From the NCBI GenBank assembly GCA_006538405.1, contig BJKQ01000001.1, positions 2,046,001 through 2,110,000 on the forward strand: a stretch of 64,000 nt of DNA. The letters are read 5' to 3'. Origin of the DNA: Hansfordia pulvinata (taxonomy: Eukaryota; Ascomycota; Sordariomycetes; Xylariales). This document shows positions 51,301-62,468 of the stretch, one piece after another. Position 1 is the stretch's first letter, and each line of letters begins with the position of its first letter. Position numbers and translations under genes: made by a program. A model generated the notes under the pieces. The model saw nothing but the letters and a program-made list of their open reading frames with translations, did no database searches and had not been told where the DNA came from.

Positions 51301-52287
51301 CCCAGGGGAGGGGAGGGGGTCCAGGTTCACCCTCAGGCGGATGTTGGAACCAGGCGCACTTGGGACGTCCATCCGTGCTTGTGCTCGTACACCCAAGCCA
51401 GTCTGGCTCTACCTAATGGTCCTTTGTCTGTACGTACGGCAGGGCTGTAGGTATGCATGATGCCTTTCAGAAAGGTACGGTACATGTATCTTGGCGCTGC
51501 GGACGTAAACGGCACTGGCGCTCGCAGCGGCCTTCAATCCAGGTCGGGTATGCCGGGTCTGGCCAGAACATCCTGGAGGTCACAATTGAAATATGGACGA
51601 GACTGCCCGCCCAGCCCATGGATGCGTAATGGTGTCGGCAGGTGCATTCAGGTAAGGTACCTGACGTTGGGAAGGTCAGAGGTATGGATCGTGCTTTACC
51701 TGTGGAAGGAGCGACACAGAAGAGTGACAGAACACATGCCGTAGTTGCGGCAGGTACTCAAAACATTCGCCGCCGTCTGTCTTGCTTGTCAGGGAACGGG
51801 CTCCCCAGAGATCGTCACCCACCCTTGCCCTCTTCATCTCGTAGCGCCGCCCTCGTCCCTCTCCTCCATCCACTCCGAATTCCCGCCTCGACTTGCCTCA
51901 CCCACCCACTCACTTACCTTGACCCTCCTCCGCCTCCCTTCTTCTCTTTCGTCGCCTGTACAACCTATAACTTCGTTCTCCTGGCTCCTCTCCCCTACCC
52001 TAGCCGGTCCTCTTGTTTCTTCCCCTCCGCCGCAGGGCTGCCCCGTCAGGCATCTTCTCTTCTGCTTCCCTGCTTCGTTCTCGGCGCCACTCATCATGGT
52101 GTCTTTCTGCTTCTCCTCTGTATAATATCTGCACGACTGAGACCTACATATATATCCCGCCGCCAACAACCGCTCTCTTGAGTCGCCTGCCCCGGCTACC
52201 CAGCTTCTCGCGCTGGCCCGAACCCGATCGCCATCTCGAACTCAATCTCGCCCTTAGCCCGGGCCGACCTGCACCTGCATTGCCGTC
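48373..52287. promoter_or_regulatory. Upstream region between divergent snRNP and glycosyltransferase genes
   Basis: About 3.9 kb with no supported gene. AGGTACCT/GGTACC tracts cluster at 48565-48672. TACTCGTA motifs occur near 49190, 49451, 50140, 50244 and 50960. The last 450 bases before 52288 are strongly pyrimidine-rich and probably transcribed leader of the glycosyltransferase gene. Confidence 0.45.
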
Positions 52288-53723
52288 ATGTATGTGCAGC
52301 GTCAACCCTACAAGCCCAAGGGCTCTTTCATCCCCGCGCCTTCCCGCGCCATGTACCGCAGCTCCGGCGTCTTTATCCTCGTCTTCTTTCTCTACAAAAT
52401 ATTCAGCTACCACCGCTCGACGGCCCCCCACCTCCAAAGCAGCGCCCTCGTCTTCGATGACCGCATTCCCGACTGCGACACCCCCGGCTTGCAGGGCCTC
52501 GACGACCTTCTTGTTGTTCTCAAGACCGGCGCCAATGAGGCTCCCGACAAGGTCCCCCCACACTTCAACACCACCCTGCGCTGCGTGCCGCACTATGTTA
52601 TCTACTCAGACCTCGAGGAGAACATACAGGGTCACAAAGTCCATAACGCCCTCAAAGACATGAACCCCAACATCGTCGCCACCCATCCTGATTTTCAGTA
52701 CTACCAGCGCCTCCAAGCGAACGGTCGCAACGCCTTCTCTTCGGCCGAGCTTGTAGAGTGGTCCCAGGCCCGCAACACAGTGAGCGGCCGTGACAGCCCC
52801 GGCTGGAAGCTCGACAAGTGGAAGTTCCTGCCCATGGCCGAGAAGGCCTACTACGAGAAGCCCGATGCAAAATGGTACTGGTTCATCGAGGGTGACACTT
52901 ACATCCTGTGGAGGTCCTTACTCGAATGGCTTGATCTGTACGACGCCTCTCGCCCCTACTACCTGGGCATGCAGATGATGATCGGAGATGTCATTTTTGG
53001 CTATGGCGGCGCGGGTTTTGCCATTTCCAACCCAGCAATGCAGGCTCTAGTGAACCACCGCAAACAGAACCTTGAGGCCCTCGACAGCTGGACTGGCAAC
53101 CACTGGGCCGGAGACTGCGTCCTGGGCAAGGCGCTTTGGGACTGCGGCATTCCGCTGTCCTTCATGTGGCCCACCCTCCTCAACGAGCAGCCTGCTACGC
53201 TGGACTTTGATAGCGCATTTGGAGGCAGCGACAAGAATCTGTGGTGTCACTACGCCGTCTCGTACCACCATGTCACGCCGGCTGATTTGGTACGATTCTC
53301 GGAGTTTGAGCGCAACTGGCACGCCGAGGTAAGTACATCGCACAAGTGGCGACCCTCTCTCATGGCCCGCTTGGCTGACCCTCTCACTAGAACGGAACCT
53401 TATTACGCCAAAAAGAGGTCTTTCGGCATTATGTTTTCCCCCAGCTTTCCCCAGAGAGACTTGATTGGGACAACTTGTCAGACAACGTACGGAGCGAGGA
53501 CACGACACTGGAGCACTGCCGAACCATCTGCGAGAGCGAGCCGGACTGTTATCAATTCTCGATGATCGGCAAAACCTGCAAAACCGGCAAGGAGATCAAG
53601 CTGGGCAACAAGGAGATTTCATCCGACAAACCTACCGTCTCCGGCTGGCTCATGGACCGTGTGGAATCCTTCATGGACACCAAGGACTCGTCTTGTCGCT
53701 ACGGCGAGTTTGTGACCCCCTGA
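52288..53723 (+). CDS. Fungal type II glycosyltransferase (GT31/Fringe-like) with Cys-rich C-terminus
   Basis: Exons 52288-53328 and 53391-53723; 457 residues. The N-terminus is short and basic, with a signal anchor near residues 24-40 (SSGVFILVFFLYKIF), giving a Golgi lumenal protein. The catalytic region includes VVLKTGANEAPDKVPPHFNT, CVPHYVIYSDLEE, and WYWFIEGDTYILWRSLLEWL, where GDT stands at the acidic metal-binding position. Later come YLGMQMMIGDVIFGYGGAGF, AGDCVLGKALWDCGIP and the PTLLNEQP block. This is the layout of the fungal GT31/DUF604-like group related to Fringe and C1GalT. The last 90 residues hold cysteines (CRTICESEPDCYQFS, then KTCKTG) resembling a PAN/apple fold. Donor and acceptor sugars cannot be told. 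The 62-nt intron uses GTAAGT and an ACTAG acceptor. Confidence 0.85.
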
Positions 53724-55280
53724 GTGGGCTTGACGAGATCCGAGCCTGGATACCTGGCATTAAGTGCCGTTTCACCATGCCCTGCCGCTGCTGGCCGACT
53801 GTCCGGGTTTCTCATGTCGGTGACTCCACACTTGTGTGTGCGTGCCAGCATGGCGATCATCTAATATCTAGCGGGCTCTGGGTTACCCTACATCCGTCTG
53901 GCCGGACCACGCGGACTCGAGTCTGTGCGACGGAATCGCACAATCATCATGACTCCCTACTCAAGGGCTGGCCACGCGGCGCTGGCCCCAAGACACAGAA
54001 AAGCGCCGTCATTTAGTCCGGCCTTTGTTGGCCTCGGCACATCTACACCGCACATGTCCACATACTTGCTTCCCGGTGCGCCTTTTCGGGCAGGTTCGGA
54101 GCCAAGAGGGCTCTATGAATGTTGGACACCGGAATCGTCCCACTCGGCCCGCCAACCTCCCGCACCGTTAGAGATACCCTTGCATCTGCAGCCTTGACAC
54201 ATAATAGAACGAGGCAACATGAATAGATTTAACTGTTTGACAATTCGATCGGACCCCGAGCAGTCGAACTTCCGGCGAGGTTGGGTTGGCGTTGACCTAT
54301 TGTGATTCGAGCCATGTACAAAAGTGTCATCGATGTTGCCCCTCCATGCGGCATCGTCCCCGCTACTCGTATTGCGGCCGCGTCAGCAAACTCGTGTGAG
54401 GAAATAGCGCAGACGAGCGAGGTGGCTTGCTTTAGACTCGGCCATTTACGATGAGGCGCTACTGAACACGAAGGCTGCTCACGTACTCGTACGAGTATTG
54501 TCAACCGGTTGGGGGCTTCGCTAGCGTCCGCCTCGGTCCATGTGCAAGACACCTCAAGGTGCTTGAAGGGGACAAAGTACCTCCAGCGTTCGTAAAGGAA
54601 ACTGCTCTGCTGGTACCTACTCATGGACTCGTAGCAGTCAGCAATCGGGAAGCTGGGCTTTGCGCAACTTTGCTAAAGGAACAGAGTGTGCCGTCAGCTT
54701 CACAAGGCGGAGTAGACGGTAAATCTTGCAGAAACGGTGCTGGACAGTGCGTTGCTCTGCTCGTATGGATAGGTGTCGGTGACATTAATACCTGGATCGG
54801 TGGATTTATCATTCTCGAAAGCCCCACTAAGTCCAAGCTTGCTAGATAAAATTTCAAATCGACCTCTACACGTCTCGACCTCTTTCATTCACCTCACATA
54901 CCGCAATTTTCCCGCTCATCCCCCCCGAAAAGGAGCTGTCGATGGTAAGCTTCACATTTCTGCACCCCCAGAGACACATCAGAGGCATTTCAGCAAGACG
55001 ATTGGTCAAATGATTACACCAAATTATATCTGTCAATCCCCTGAAAAAAATTCAACATGTTGACAACATAACTCTCAAACTGGAATATGATACGACCTCT
55101 TGTCTGCCCATCTGCTCTCTGCCCTAGCACAGGACTCATTCTGGAGACCGACTCTATGGAACGTGCAAGCTGACATTGCGCCCGCGCAACCTTCAGGTCC
55201 CTTCAGTGCCGACTGGGCTCCGCTCACAGCCCCTGCGAGAGAGGAGGTAGTTGACGGCGGCACCCGCAGCTGCAAGACAA
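53724..55280. other. Intergenic region
   Basis: About 1.55 kb between two plus-strand genes. No gene supported. A TACTCGTACGAGTA palindrome-like site lies at about 54485-54498. Confidence 0.5.
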
Positions 55281-56423
55281 ATGGCCATCCATTCTTCACA
55301 TCAGGCGGCATCAGGAACCGATTCCGGCACTCCCCTTCCGTCATCGTCCCAGCCACCGTCTTCTCGGATTGCCGAGCGACACGCTGAGCAGCAAGATGCC
55401 GAGTCGGAGTCGGAGCCGGAGTCGGAGCCGGAGCACGTGGTGCGCATCTCGCGAATCGCCGGGCGCTACCTGGTCTTCGACGTCGACGACCTGATGCGCC
55501 TGCGCCGCCGGCGCGATCTGGGCCCCGTCCTGGCGGGCACCATCCCCCAGAACCCGCAGCAGAACGGCTTCATGGGCCTGCCCGCCGAGCTCATGGACGA
55601 GGAGGCCGCCGCCCTCGTCGCCCGCGGGCTGGCCCGCGTCGTCGACGACGCGGAGTACCACACCACCCTGCTCGGGGCCCTGAGCAGCGGCGGCAAGGGG
55701 CAGGCGAGCGGCGCGGACGTGGCGGCTGCCCGCCGCGAGTATCTCGCCGCTCTCAGAGGTGAGGGCAGGCGAGCGCGCGACGAGGCTGCCGAGCTGGCAC
55801 GGCTCAACAAGATCCGGTCCTTGGAGCAGGCGGCCAACAAGAAGCGCAAAGGCGGAGCAAAGTCGAACAAGGCCAAGCCCGCTGCCGCTCCGCAGGAAGA
55901 CCAGGAGGACTCACTGTTTGACGGATTCTCATCTGACCCTTCCGGAGCATCGGCATCGGCCGAGGGCGCCGCCGCAGCCGCCACATCATCGGCACCAGCA
56001 TCGGCACCACCGGCGCCGTCGCCCTGGGCCGTGACGCCCACGACCAGCGGCGCGCTCCTGGGCCTCGACGGGCGCAACCACGCCGCTTCTGCCGCCGCCC
56101 CGCGCCCGTCCCCGCTCCACGCCCACCTGCACGGCCGCGGCTACTTCATGATGCCCGGCCTGCGGTTCGGGTGCGACTACAACGTGTACCCGGGCGACCC
56201 GCTGCGCTTCCACAGCCACTTCCAGGCCACCGCCTACGGCTGGGACGAGCCCATCGCCATGCTCGACCTGGTCGGCGGGGGCCGCCTGGGCACCGGCGTC
56301 AAGAAGGGCTTCCTCGTCGGCGGCGCCGTCGACGACGTCGACTTCGACTTTGACCGCGACGGCGCTGCGGAGGCGGGGCAGCAGCAGGTCCGGACCTTCT
56401 GCATCGAGTGGGCCGGCATGTGA
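55281..56423 (+). CDS. SEN34: tRNA-splicing endonuclease catalytic subunit Sen34
   Basis: Single exon, 380 residues from ATG 55281 (MAIHSSHQAAS). The frame is open upstream but only with a TTG start. Sen34 cuts the 3' splice site of intron-containing pre-tRNAs within the Sen2-Sen34-Sen54-Sen15 complex. The N-terminal domain has VVRISRIAGRYLVFDVDDLM and the GFMGLPAELMDEEAAALVAR block. The middle is a low-complexity Lys- and Ala/Pro-rich linker. The C-terminal nuclease domain reads YFMMPGLRFGCDYNVYPGDP, then LRFHSHFQA with the catalytic histidine, and GGRLGTGVKKGFLVGG with the catalytic lysine, ending TFCIEWAGM. The expected catalytic tyrosine corresponds to the CDYNVYPGD block. An acidic SESEPESEPE run lies near residue 45. 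Length is somewhat above the animal protein (310) because of the linker. Confidence 0.93.
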   Translation: MAIHSSHQAASGTDSGTPLPSSSQPPSSRIAERHAEQQDAESESEPESEPEHVVRISRIAGRYLVFDVDDLMRLRRRRDLGPVLAGTIPQNPQQNGFMGLPAELMDEEAAALVARGLARVVDDAEYHTTLLGALSSGGKGQASGADVAAARREYLAALRGEGRRARDEAAELARLNKIRSLEQAANKKRKGGAKSNKAKPAAAPQEDQEDSLFDGFSSDPSGASASAEGAAAAATSSAPASAPPAPSPWAVTPTTSGALLGLDGRNHAASAAAPRPSPLHAHLHGRGYFMMPGLRFGCDYNVYPGDPLRFHSHFQATAYGWDEPIAMLDLVGGGRLGTGVKKGFLVGGAVDDVDFDFDRDGAAEAGQQQVRTFCIEWAGM

Positions 56424-57220
56424 AGCGACGCGATCTGCGGAGAGATTGGAGAGAGAAAAACAAGGAAGGACGGAGATGCGAAGGGTGCGAGAGGGAAACG
56501 GGGCTTTGGTCCCCCACCGGCGCAGGAAATGGAATGCCACATGATACCCCCGACTGTTGATCTGATACTACAGTACAGTCTGTTTCGATTTGAGCAAGTT
56601 AAGCTCTTCAAATACAATTCACCGCACCTACCGATCTTGGCGCTGCTCAAGTACTTGCTGCATCATTCGTGAGGCTCATGTGAACATGACACGGCATGCG
56701 TCAACTCACCATGGTCATGTTCATGAATAGAATGAAGGGAAATCGAATTTCCGGCGATTTGATAAGCAGCCATGTTCCAACTCCGCCATGTGACAGACGC
56801 CGGCCTCTCTGTCACAACGTGCTGGAGCGTGCGGAAGGCGACGCGCACTTATATAGATCTACAGTGAAAGAAGACTCATGGTATAATTATCCGTCGTTCA
56901 CTATAGATACAAGAACTATCGCCAAGCCGCGTCGCCTAGAAGCGTTCCCACTCTAGAGACAATCAGGGGTCGTAGGGAGAACCTCAAGAAAAGCAAGAAA
57001 AGACACCCAACGCTCGCTTTAACTCCAAAAGTCATGATGAAAATAGAAAATGCCTTGGCTGGCAATTGTGTCGTTCACTTCGAATATGAAATGCAGCACG
57101 GCCTGGCCTTGGTAACCAAGCAACGCATGGGCACCCTGGTCTTGCATCGCCCGATTGACAGTATGCCTACCGCAGTTCGTGGCTCTGCAGCTTGAGGGAA
57201 AGATAGAGCATTGCCGTGTT
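56424..57220. other. 3' intergenic region between convergent Sen34 and Asi-type genes
   Basis: About 800 bases. If the Asi-type frame break at 57248 is accepted, its stop is at 57223-57221 and this region holds only 3' untranslated sequence. Without it, the minus frame runs on to 57019. Confidence 0.4.
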
Positions 57221-60200
57221 TCATGGCACATAGATCCGACTGAAACTGCCACCTCGCGACGGCAGCAGACACACTTGTCGAAATTGTTCATGGCAAGAGT
57301 GACGCGGCATTCGTCGCACAGACTGAGGCACCGGCAGGGCCAGACAATGACAGAACGCGGGGAAGTGTGGCAAACGACACAGAGCGGCCCACCATCTGCA
57401 CCACTCTCATCAGCCTGCTGTGACTTACTCGCAGCGGCTACTTCGCGTCTTTGCAGGATCAACTCCTCGAGGAGTTCTGCTTCCTCTTCAGGAGACAGAC
57501 TGCTGCTGTTGTTCTGGTTTTGAACGGCCATTCCAGCGCCAGTTCGGCCAGAAAGTAGGAGTCGGGGTCGGCGGCCACCTTGCGTGCGTGCGTGGGCAGA
57601 GCGTGTGAGGATTTTGTCGCTGCGCAGGTGAGCAGCGAGTGTCCGGGCCTCCTGATATTCCTCGAAGTTGGAAGGGTGCAGAAGTCGTGCGAGGTCGGCC
57701 ATGTTAATTGGTTGGTCCAGCGCGGGTGATGTTCCCCTGGACCGCGAGTCCTGTGAAATTTCCATCAACGAAGACTGTTGCGGACCATCAAACTTCGGTC
57801 GTGTGGGGGCCGGAGATCGTCTCGTGGGCGTGCGCTGACCGTCGTCTAGCTCGTCCTCGTGGTTCTCCTCATCCTCATCGAGCCAATCATCGGAGCGGTC
57901 GCCCTCATCAGCATCAATCTCGCTGCCTGCAACACTATCAAGGACGCTTGTCGTGTCCCAGCCATCGTCTTCCTGCTCCTCTGGCACCCAGTCGCCACTT
58001 GTGTCAGCAGTTCCCAAAGCCCGCCTGTCTTCCACGTCGCATACAGCTGGGCGTCAATGTCGGTCTCACTGAGACCTGCGGTTTCCGGAGAATTTTGGAG
58101 AAACCGCCGTATCTCAAACTCAACATCGGCTGTCTCGCTGTTGATGATAATTCGCTTTCCATTGGGTCCAACGACCTTGATCCTTGAAGAGCGTGTTGAC
58201 CTGCCAGATGCTTGACCTGACTGTGAGCCACCGGCAGCGGATGCTTGTTGCTGGCTTTGGTCCTTGCCATTGGCGGGTGGCGATTTCGGCCACTGGATGA
58301 GCCAAACCAGCACACGAGGGCGCGAGCTAACCCCGAGATGCGCCAGCGCCTTGAGCATGATCAAAGCGCCCCATTTGAGAAGAAGACGGCTGATATTCAT
58401 CAGAAATTCGAGTGCCAGCAACCACCGAGAGCTGCGTTCGGCAGCCCCGACACCATCGCGTGCTGAGCGACCACGATGGTCACCAACACGACCCTTGGGC
58501 AAGGCTTGAGCGGCACGCTCACGCGCGTATCCCGAAGCAGCAGTGGTCTGGCCGTCCTTGATAGGCACCATGTCTATCAAGCCTCCGCCGGCCATGTCAC
58601 CAGGCTGGCTGGAGGAGGATAGTCCGATCCCACTCCACTGGGTGCGCAGGCCGTCACGTAGCGTCTCAAGCTCGCGGATCCTCTGCTCTTCGATCCAAGT
58701 GCCCTGTCCAAGGTTCACCCGCAGGTCCTCATTCAGGTAAACCGCCTCGCTGGCCATGCTGATGACACCGAAACCAGTCCGTAGAAGCGCGGTGTAGAAA
58801 TCCATGTCTCGGGTGATGCGGATTTCGGATAAGGATACATTGGCTTGCATTTCGCCATGGGCTCGGACCAGGCGCTCCCAGAAAGATGGGCGAGGGCCTT
58901 CCTGCTGATGGTGACGGAGTTCGATGGCGGCCAGCACGAGGGCGGTGGCGTAGATAGCCGAGCAAGCGGCAATGCCAATGAATACCATGATGTGTGGCAC
59001 AAATCCGATGATACAGACTGTAGGAAATCTGAAGAACCCCATGGCCGAGGGATCATCCAAGGAAAAACTGAAAGCCTCCTGGAGGACACTCACCATGAAG
59101 CACAGTGCCCAAAACCCCGTGTTGACTAAGCGATATTTGTTCTGCAAGCCGAACACGCCCAAGACGTGACTTGTGATGTGGCTTCCTGCAGAGAGAAAGG
59201 CGACCAGAAGGACTTCGGGTGGGGTATTGACGCGACTCATAATCATAGACCGGGACACGGCTATATTTGCGCCCGACGCCTGCTGGAAGGAGATGTTGGG
59301 GCCGCCGCCCGTAGAGAAAAGCCCCCAGCCAAGCTGATTACTAATAGCAGCATCGGCTTCAGCAAACGCCAGGGAATGTTCGAAGAGGGTCATGCCGGTC
59401 TCGACGGCGACAGGGCGGCCCTGGACAGCGCAAGATATCGTTTCGAGAAAGTGACTCAGACACAGAGTGCCAAATAGGGGCCACAGGAGCGAGAGGGAGC
59501 CGTGAAGTTCGGAAGAGAAATCGGCAGACGTGGGTGGCACCATGGAAACAGCACGGCAGCTCTGATAGTCGTCGGCGCCGAATAACAGGGACGAGCTGAG
59601 GGTATGCATGTAGGCGGAAGGAAGCGCGAACATGAGCTCGGATGACTTGGTGGCATTGCCCCAGCGCATAAGGGCAAAATCGGGCGACGTCTGGCATTGT
59701 ATGGACTGAAGCAGTTGGCGGGCTTGGTAGATGAACAGGGCGATCGGTAGCCAGCGGAGGAAGAGACGCGAGGGCCAGGACAGGCGCAAGCGTCTTCGGG
59801 GGCGGCGAAGATGTGTGTGCGGTTCAGAATTATAGCCTGGGATCGTGTGAATCAGCTCGGATCACTCAACTATCAGGGCTGCGCGATATGGGTTCGAGGC
59901 TGCCACCTCGAGAGAAGCGGGCACTCACCATGGCGATGCAACATAATGCCCACTTGCTGCTCGCGTAGCTGAAGACGCTTCCGAGTCCCTTCGCACTCTC
60001 GGCTGAGAATCTAGAGACAAGAGCAGAAGGGTCTTGGTCCTGGTCGAGCATGCTGGCGGCGGCGGCGGCGGCGGCGGCGGTCACAGAGGCCGGGTCGGGG
60101 CCGGAGGCGGCATCGGCGGAAGCGGCATGGAGGAAGGAGGCGGAAGAAGAGACAGTCGAGGTCGGATCGGCACCCAGACCGTCCATGGCGTCGGGAAAGG

Positions 60201-60291
60201 GCATGACGGAGCCCAGCTTTGTCAATAACCTGGGGCCGGCCATGGCCAAGTCGTGGAGGGAGGGGGCGTAGCGGGAGATGTTGAAGGCCAT
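57221..60291 (-). CDS. Asi1/Asi3-type inner nuclear membrane RING E3 ligase, frame broken three times
   Basis: Exons 60291-59929 and 59836-57221, with three one-base frame slips. Exon 1 starts MAFNISRYAPSLHDLAMAGP and ends in KWALCCIAM. Exon 2 opens AIILNRTHIFAA, then continues as RRRLRLSWPSRLFLRWLPIA only if one base is added at run 59798-59802. Several membrane spans follow (LLWPLFGTLCLSHFLE, VLLVAFLSAGSHITSHVLGV, IIGFVPHIMVFIGIAACSAI). A second slip at 58013-58015 links ATWKTGGLW to GTADTSGDWVPEEQ. The C-terminal RING-like motif is CVVCHTSPRSVIVWPCRC, then LSLCDEC and FDKCVCCRREV. A third slip at 57248 would give the family-like end SFSRIYVP and stop at 57221. Asi-type ligases degrade mislocalised proteins at the inner nuclear membrane. 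As read, the gene is broken; assembly error is the likelier cause. Confidence 0.78.
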
Positions 60292-62468
60292 GGTGGGCAA
60301 GGCAAGCTGCGGCAGGCGAGGGGTAGGCGACAGGCAGAGGCGGTGGCGGTGGGCGTTAGGCGGCCGAGGCGGCGCCCGGGACCATCCACGAGGGGCCCAA
60401 CCCAGCCAGACAGGCAGGACGGAACGGAAGCGGCGGTGACGGCGTGAACAATGGCGAGGCCAATGAAAGCAGGGCAGCGCAGTGGCACAGGGCACCGGTA
60501 TGGGGGGGCGTCGAGGCTGCCCACAGGGGAGCGGTCCGAGGGACAAGGACAAGGGCGAGGGCGAGGCGGAGAGGGCAGGACGTGGCGTCACGTCGACCAG
60601 ATGCAGCGCGTCGTGCGTGTGGGCAAGGCGAGGCGGGCGGGCGGGCGGGCGGTGTTGATGACGGAGATGTGGGGGTGGGAATGCTGTGCTCAGTCGAGCA
60701 GCAAAAGCAAGGAATGAATGAATGAATGAGGGACGGGTGGATGAGCGAGCGAACGGAAGCCGGTGTCTGTCGCTCTCAGCCGGACCCAGGCGGGCTGACA
60801 GGATGGATGGCCGCTGGGCGGGCAGACGGGTGGGCTGGCTGGGTGGCGTGTCGCAACGTGATATGGCGAGGTATTATGCCCAGAGCATTGGATGGCAGGG
60901 TCAAGGTTGGAGGTCTGCCTGACGAGCGACGGCCAGCGGTATGATGTACAGAGTAATAAGGCAGACAGCTCATAATAAGATAGCAGGCCCGCGGCCCAAG
61001 GTAGAGATGCCGGACAGAGCCGGGGTTGCCTGAGATGATGTCTACATGCACGTCCGACCGTCCCAGCCGGTTTCCCCAGCCCCACAGCCTCCGTTGTCTG
61101 CAGTATTGGATGGAATTGTACGAGTACTCGAGGATCCGATGGTTCAGCATGACCCAATCGCCCAGGACGGACCCGATTCCCATTCAATATTAGCCTGAAA
61201 GGTGAGGGGCCGCCAGTCCGCACGCAGGTACGGATATCCCTTACATGGGTACCTAGGTATCTGTAGCTTCGGGTGAAGAGGTAGCGGGTGCCACAGGCGA
61301 GGTACATCTGACGGAAACTGTCCTCCAGGCACTCATGTTGAGAAGCACCACCCACCACGCGCTTCGACAAATTCGGATACATACAAAGCTGCTCGGTATG
61401 ATTCTTCAATACATAGGTAGGTAGGTAGCGTGTACCTGCAATGTTGAATCTGGGAACCATTGGATGGATGGACTTCCGTTCCGACTGCCCCCCCTACCTG
61501 ATGTACGAGCACCTGCAAGTAGAGGGTCTTGTCAGTTCAGCTGTACTCGTACTCAGATTACGGAATCTGGTGCCTATACGGGTACCTCGTGTCGCTGCGC
61601 GTTTGCATGTGACAAACAGGTTCCCCTGCCACTGCCCAGCTACCGGATGCACTCGTGGCCCAGCCACTTCAGATCTGACCCTTCAGCACCGAGTCAAAGT
61701 ACGTACATAATTGCATCTCAGAAGACGAATCAAGTGTTGGCAATAACCAGGCGATATGGCGTATTTTGATGACTTCTTTTGATTGATTCTTCTACTCGTA
61801 AACATCGGGGCGGGAGGGCTCTGCTCGCAACAGACATCGAACTTGAGCACTCAAGGCCACAAGCCCTGAACTTGCCGGCTGAAATGTGAACCACAAATCG
61901 GGTTGTTTCCCCTGCTCTTTCTTCCTGACAGACCCAAGCCCCGAACGCCTTACAAGTAATCGTCTGCGGTTGGGTTGGGGTTGGTGGCTCCCAGCCATTG
62001 ACCCGAAGACTGCCCATTTGAGTTCTCCTTTTGATATAGCACGGTATCATGCAGGCCTCCGGGCTGCGTTGGGGTGCCTGTGTTGATCCCTCTCTCCTTG
62101 GGCAAAATGGTGTCGAGGCCCCGAGACGAGATTTTCCTGAGCCTCTCGCCCTTCTTTTTTTTTGCTGCGACATGAGTCCGTGAAGGCGGAGGTGGCTCCT
62201 ACCCAGATTCCACCCCAAGCCATCTCCGTCATTGCAGAGCGCAGCCTCGTTACGAGCACTATGCAGGGAGTCGAGCCATCAACGAGCATCGGACGCGGAG
62301 TCGAAAAATGGGCTCGATATGGCAAGCTGTAGGCACGGTGAAACCCTCTGCTGGCCGACTGTTCGTTCTCATAGCCAGCAAGACACCGCCTGAAAAGAGC
62401 AGGCCATCGGTTATGTGGGGTGCACCGCACCGAGTTTGGGACTTTGACCAAGAAGGCATTCCGTCGCC
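60292..62468. other. Intergenic region upstream of the Asi-type gene
   Basis: About 2.2 kb, no gene supported. Tetranucleotide repeats (GAAT near 60714-60727, GGTA near 61415-61427) and TACTCGTA motifs (61118, 61547, 61794) are visible. Confidence 0.45.
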
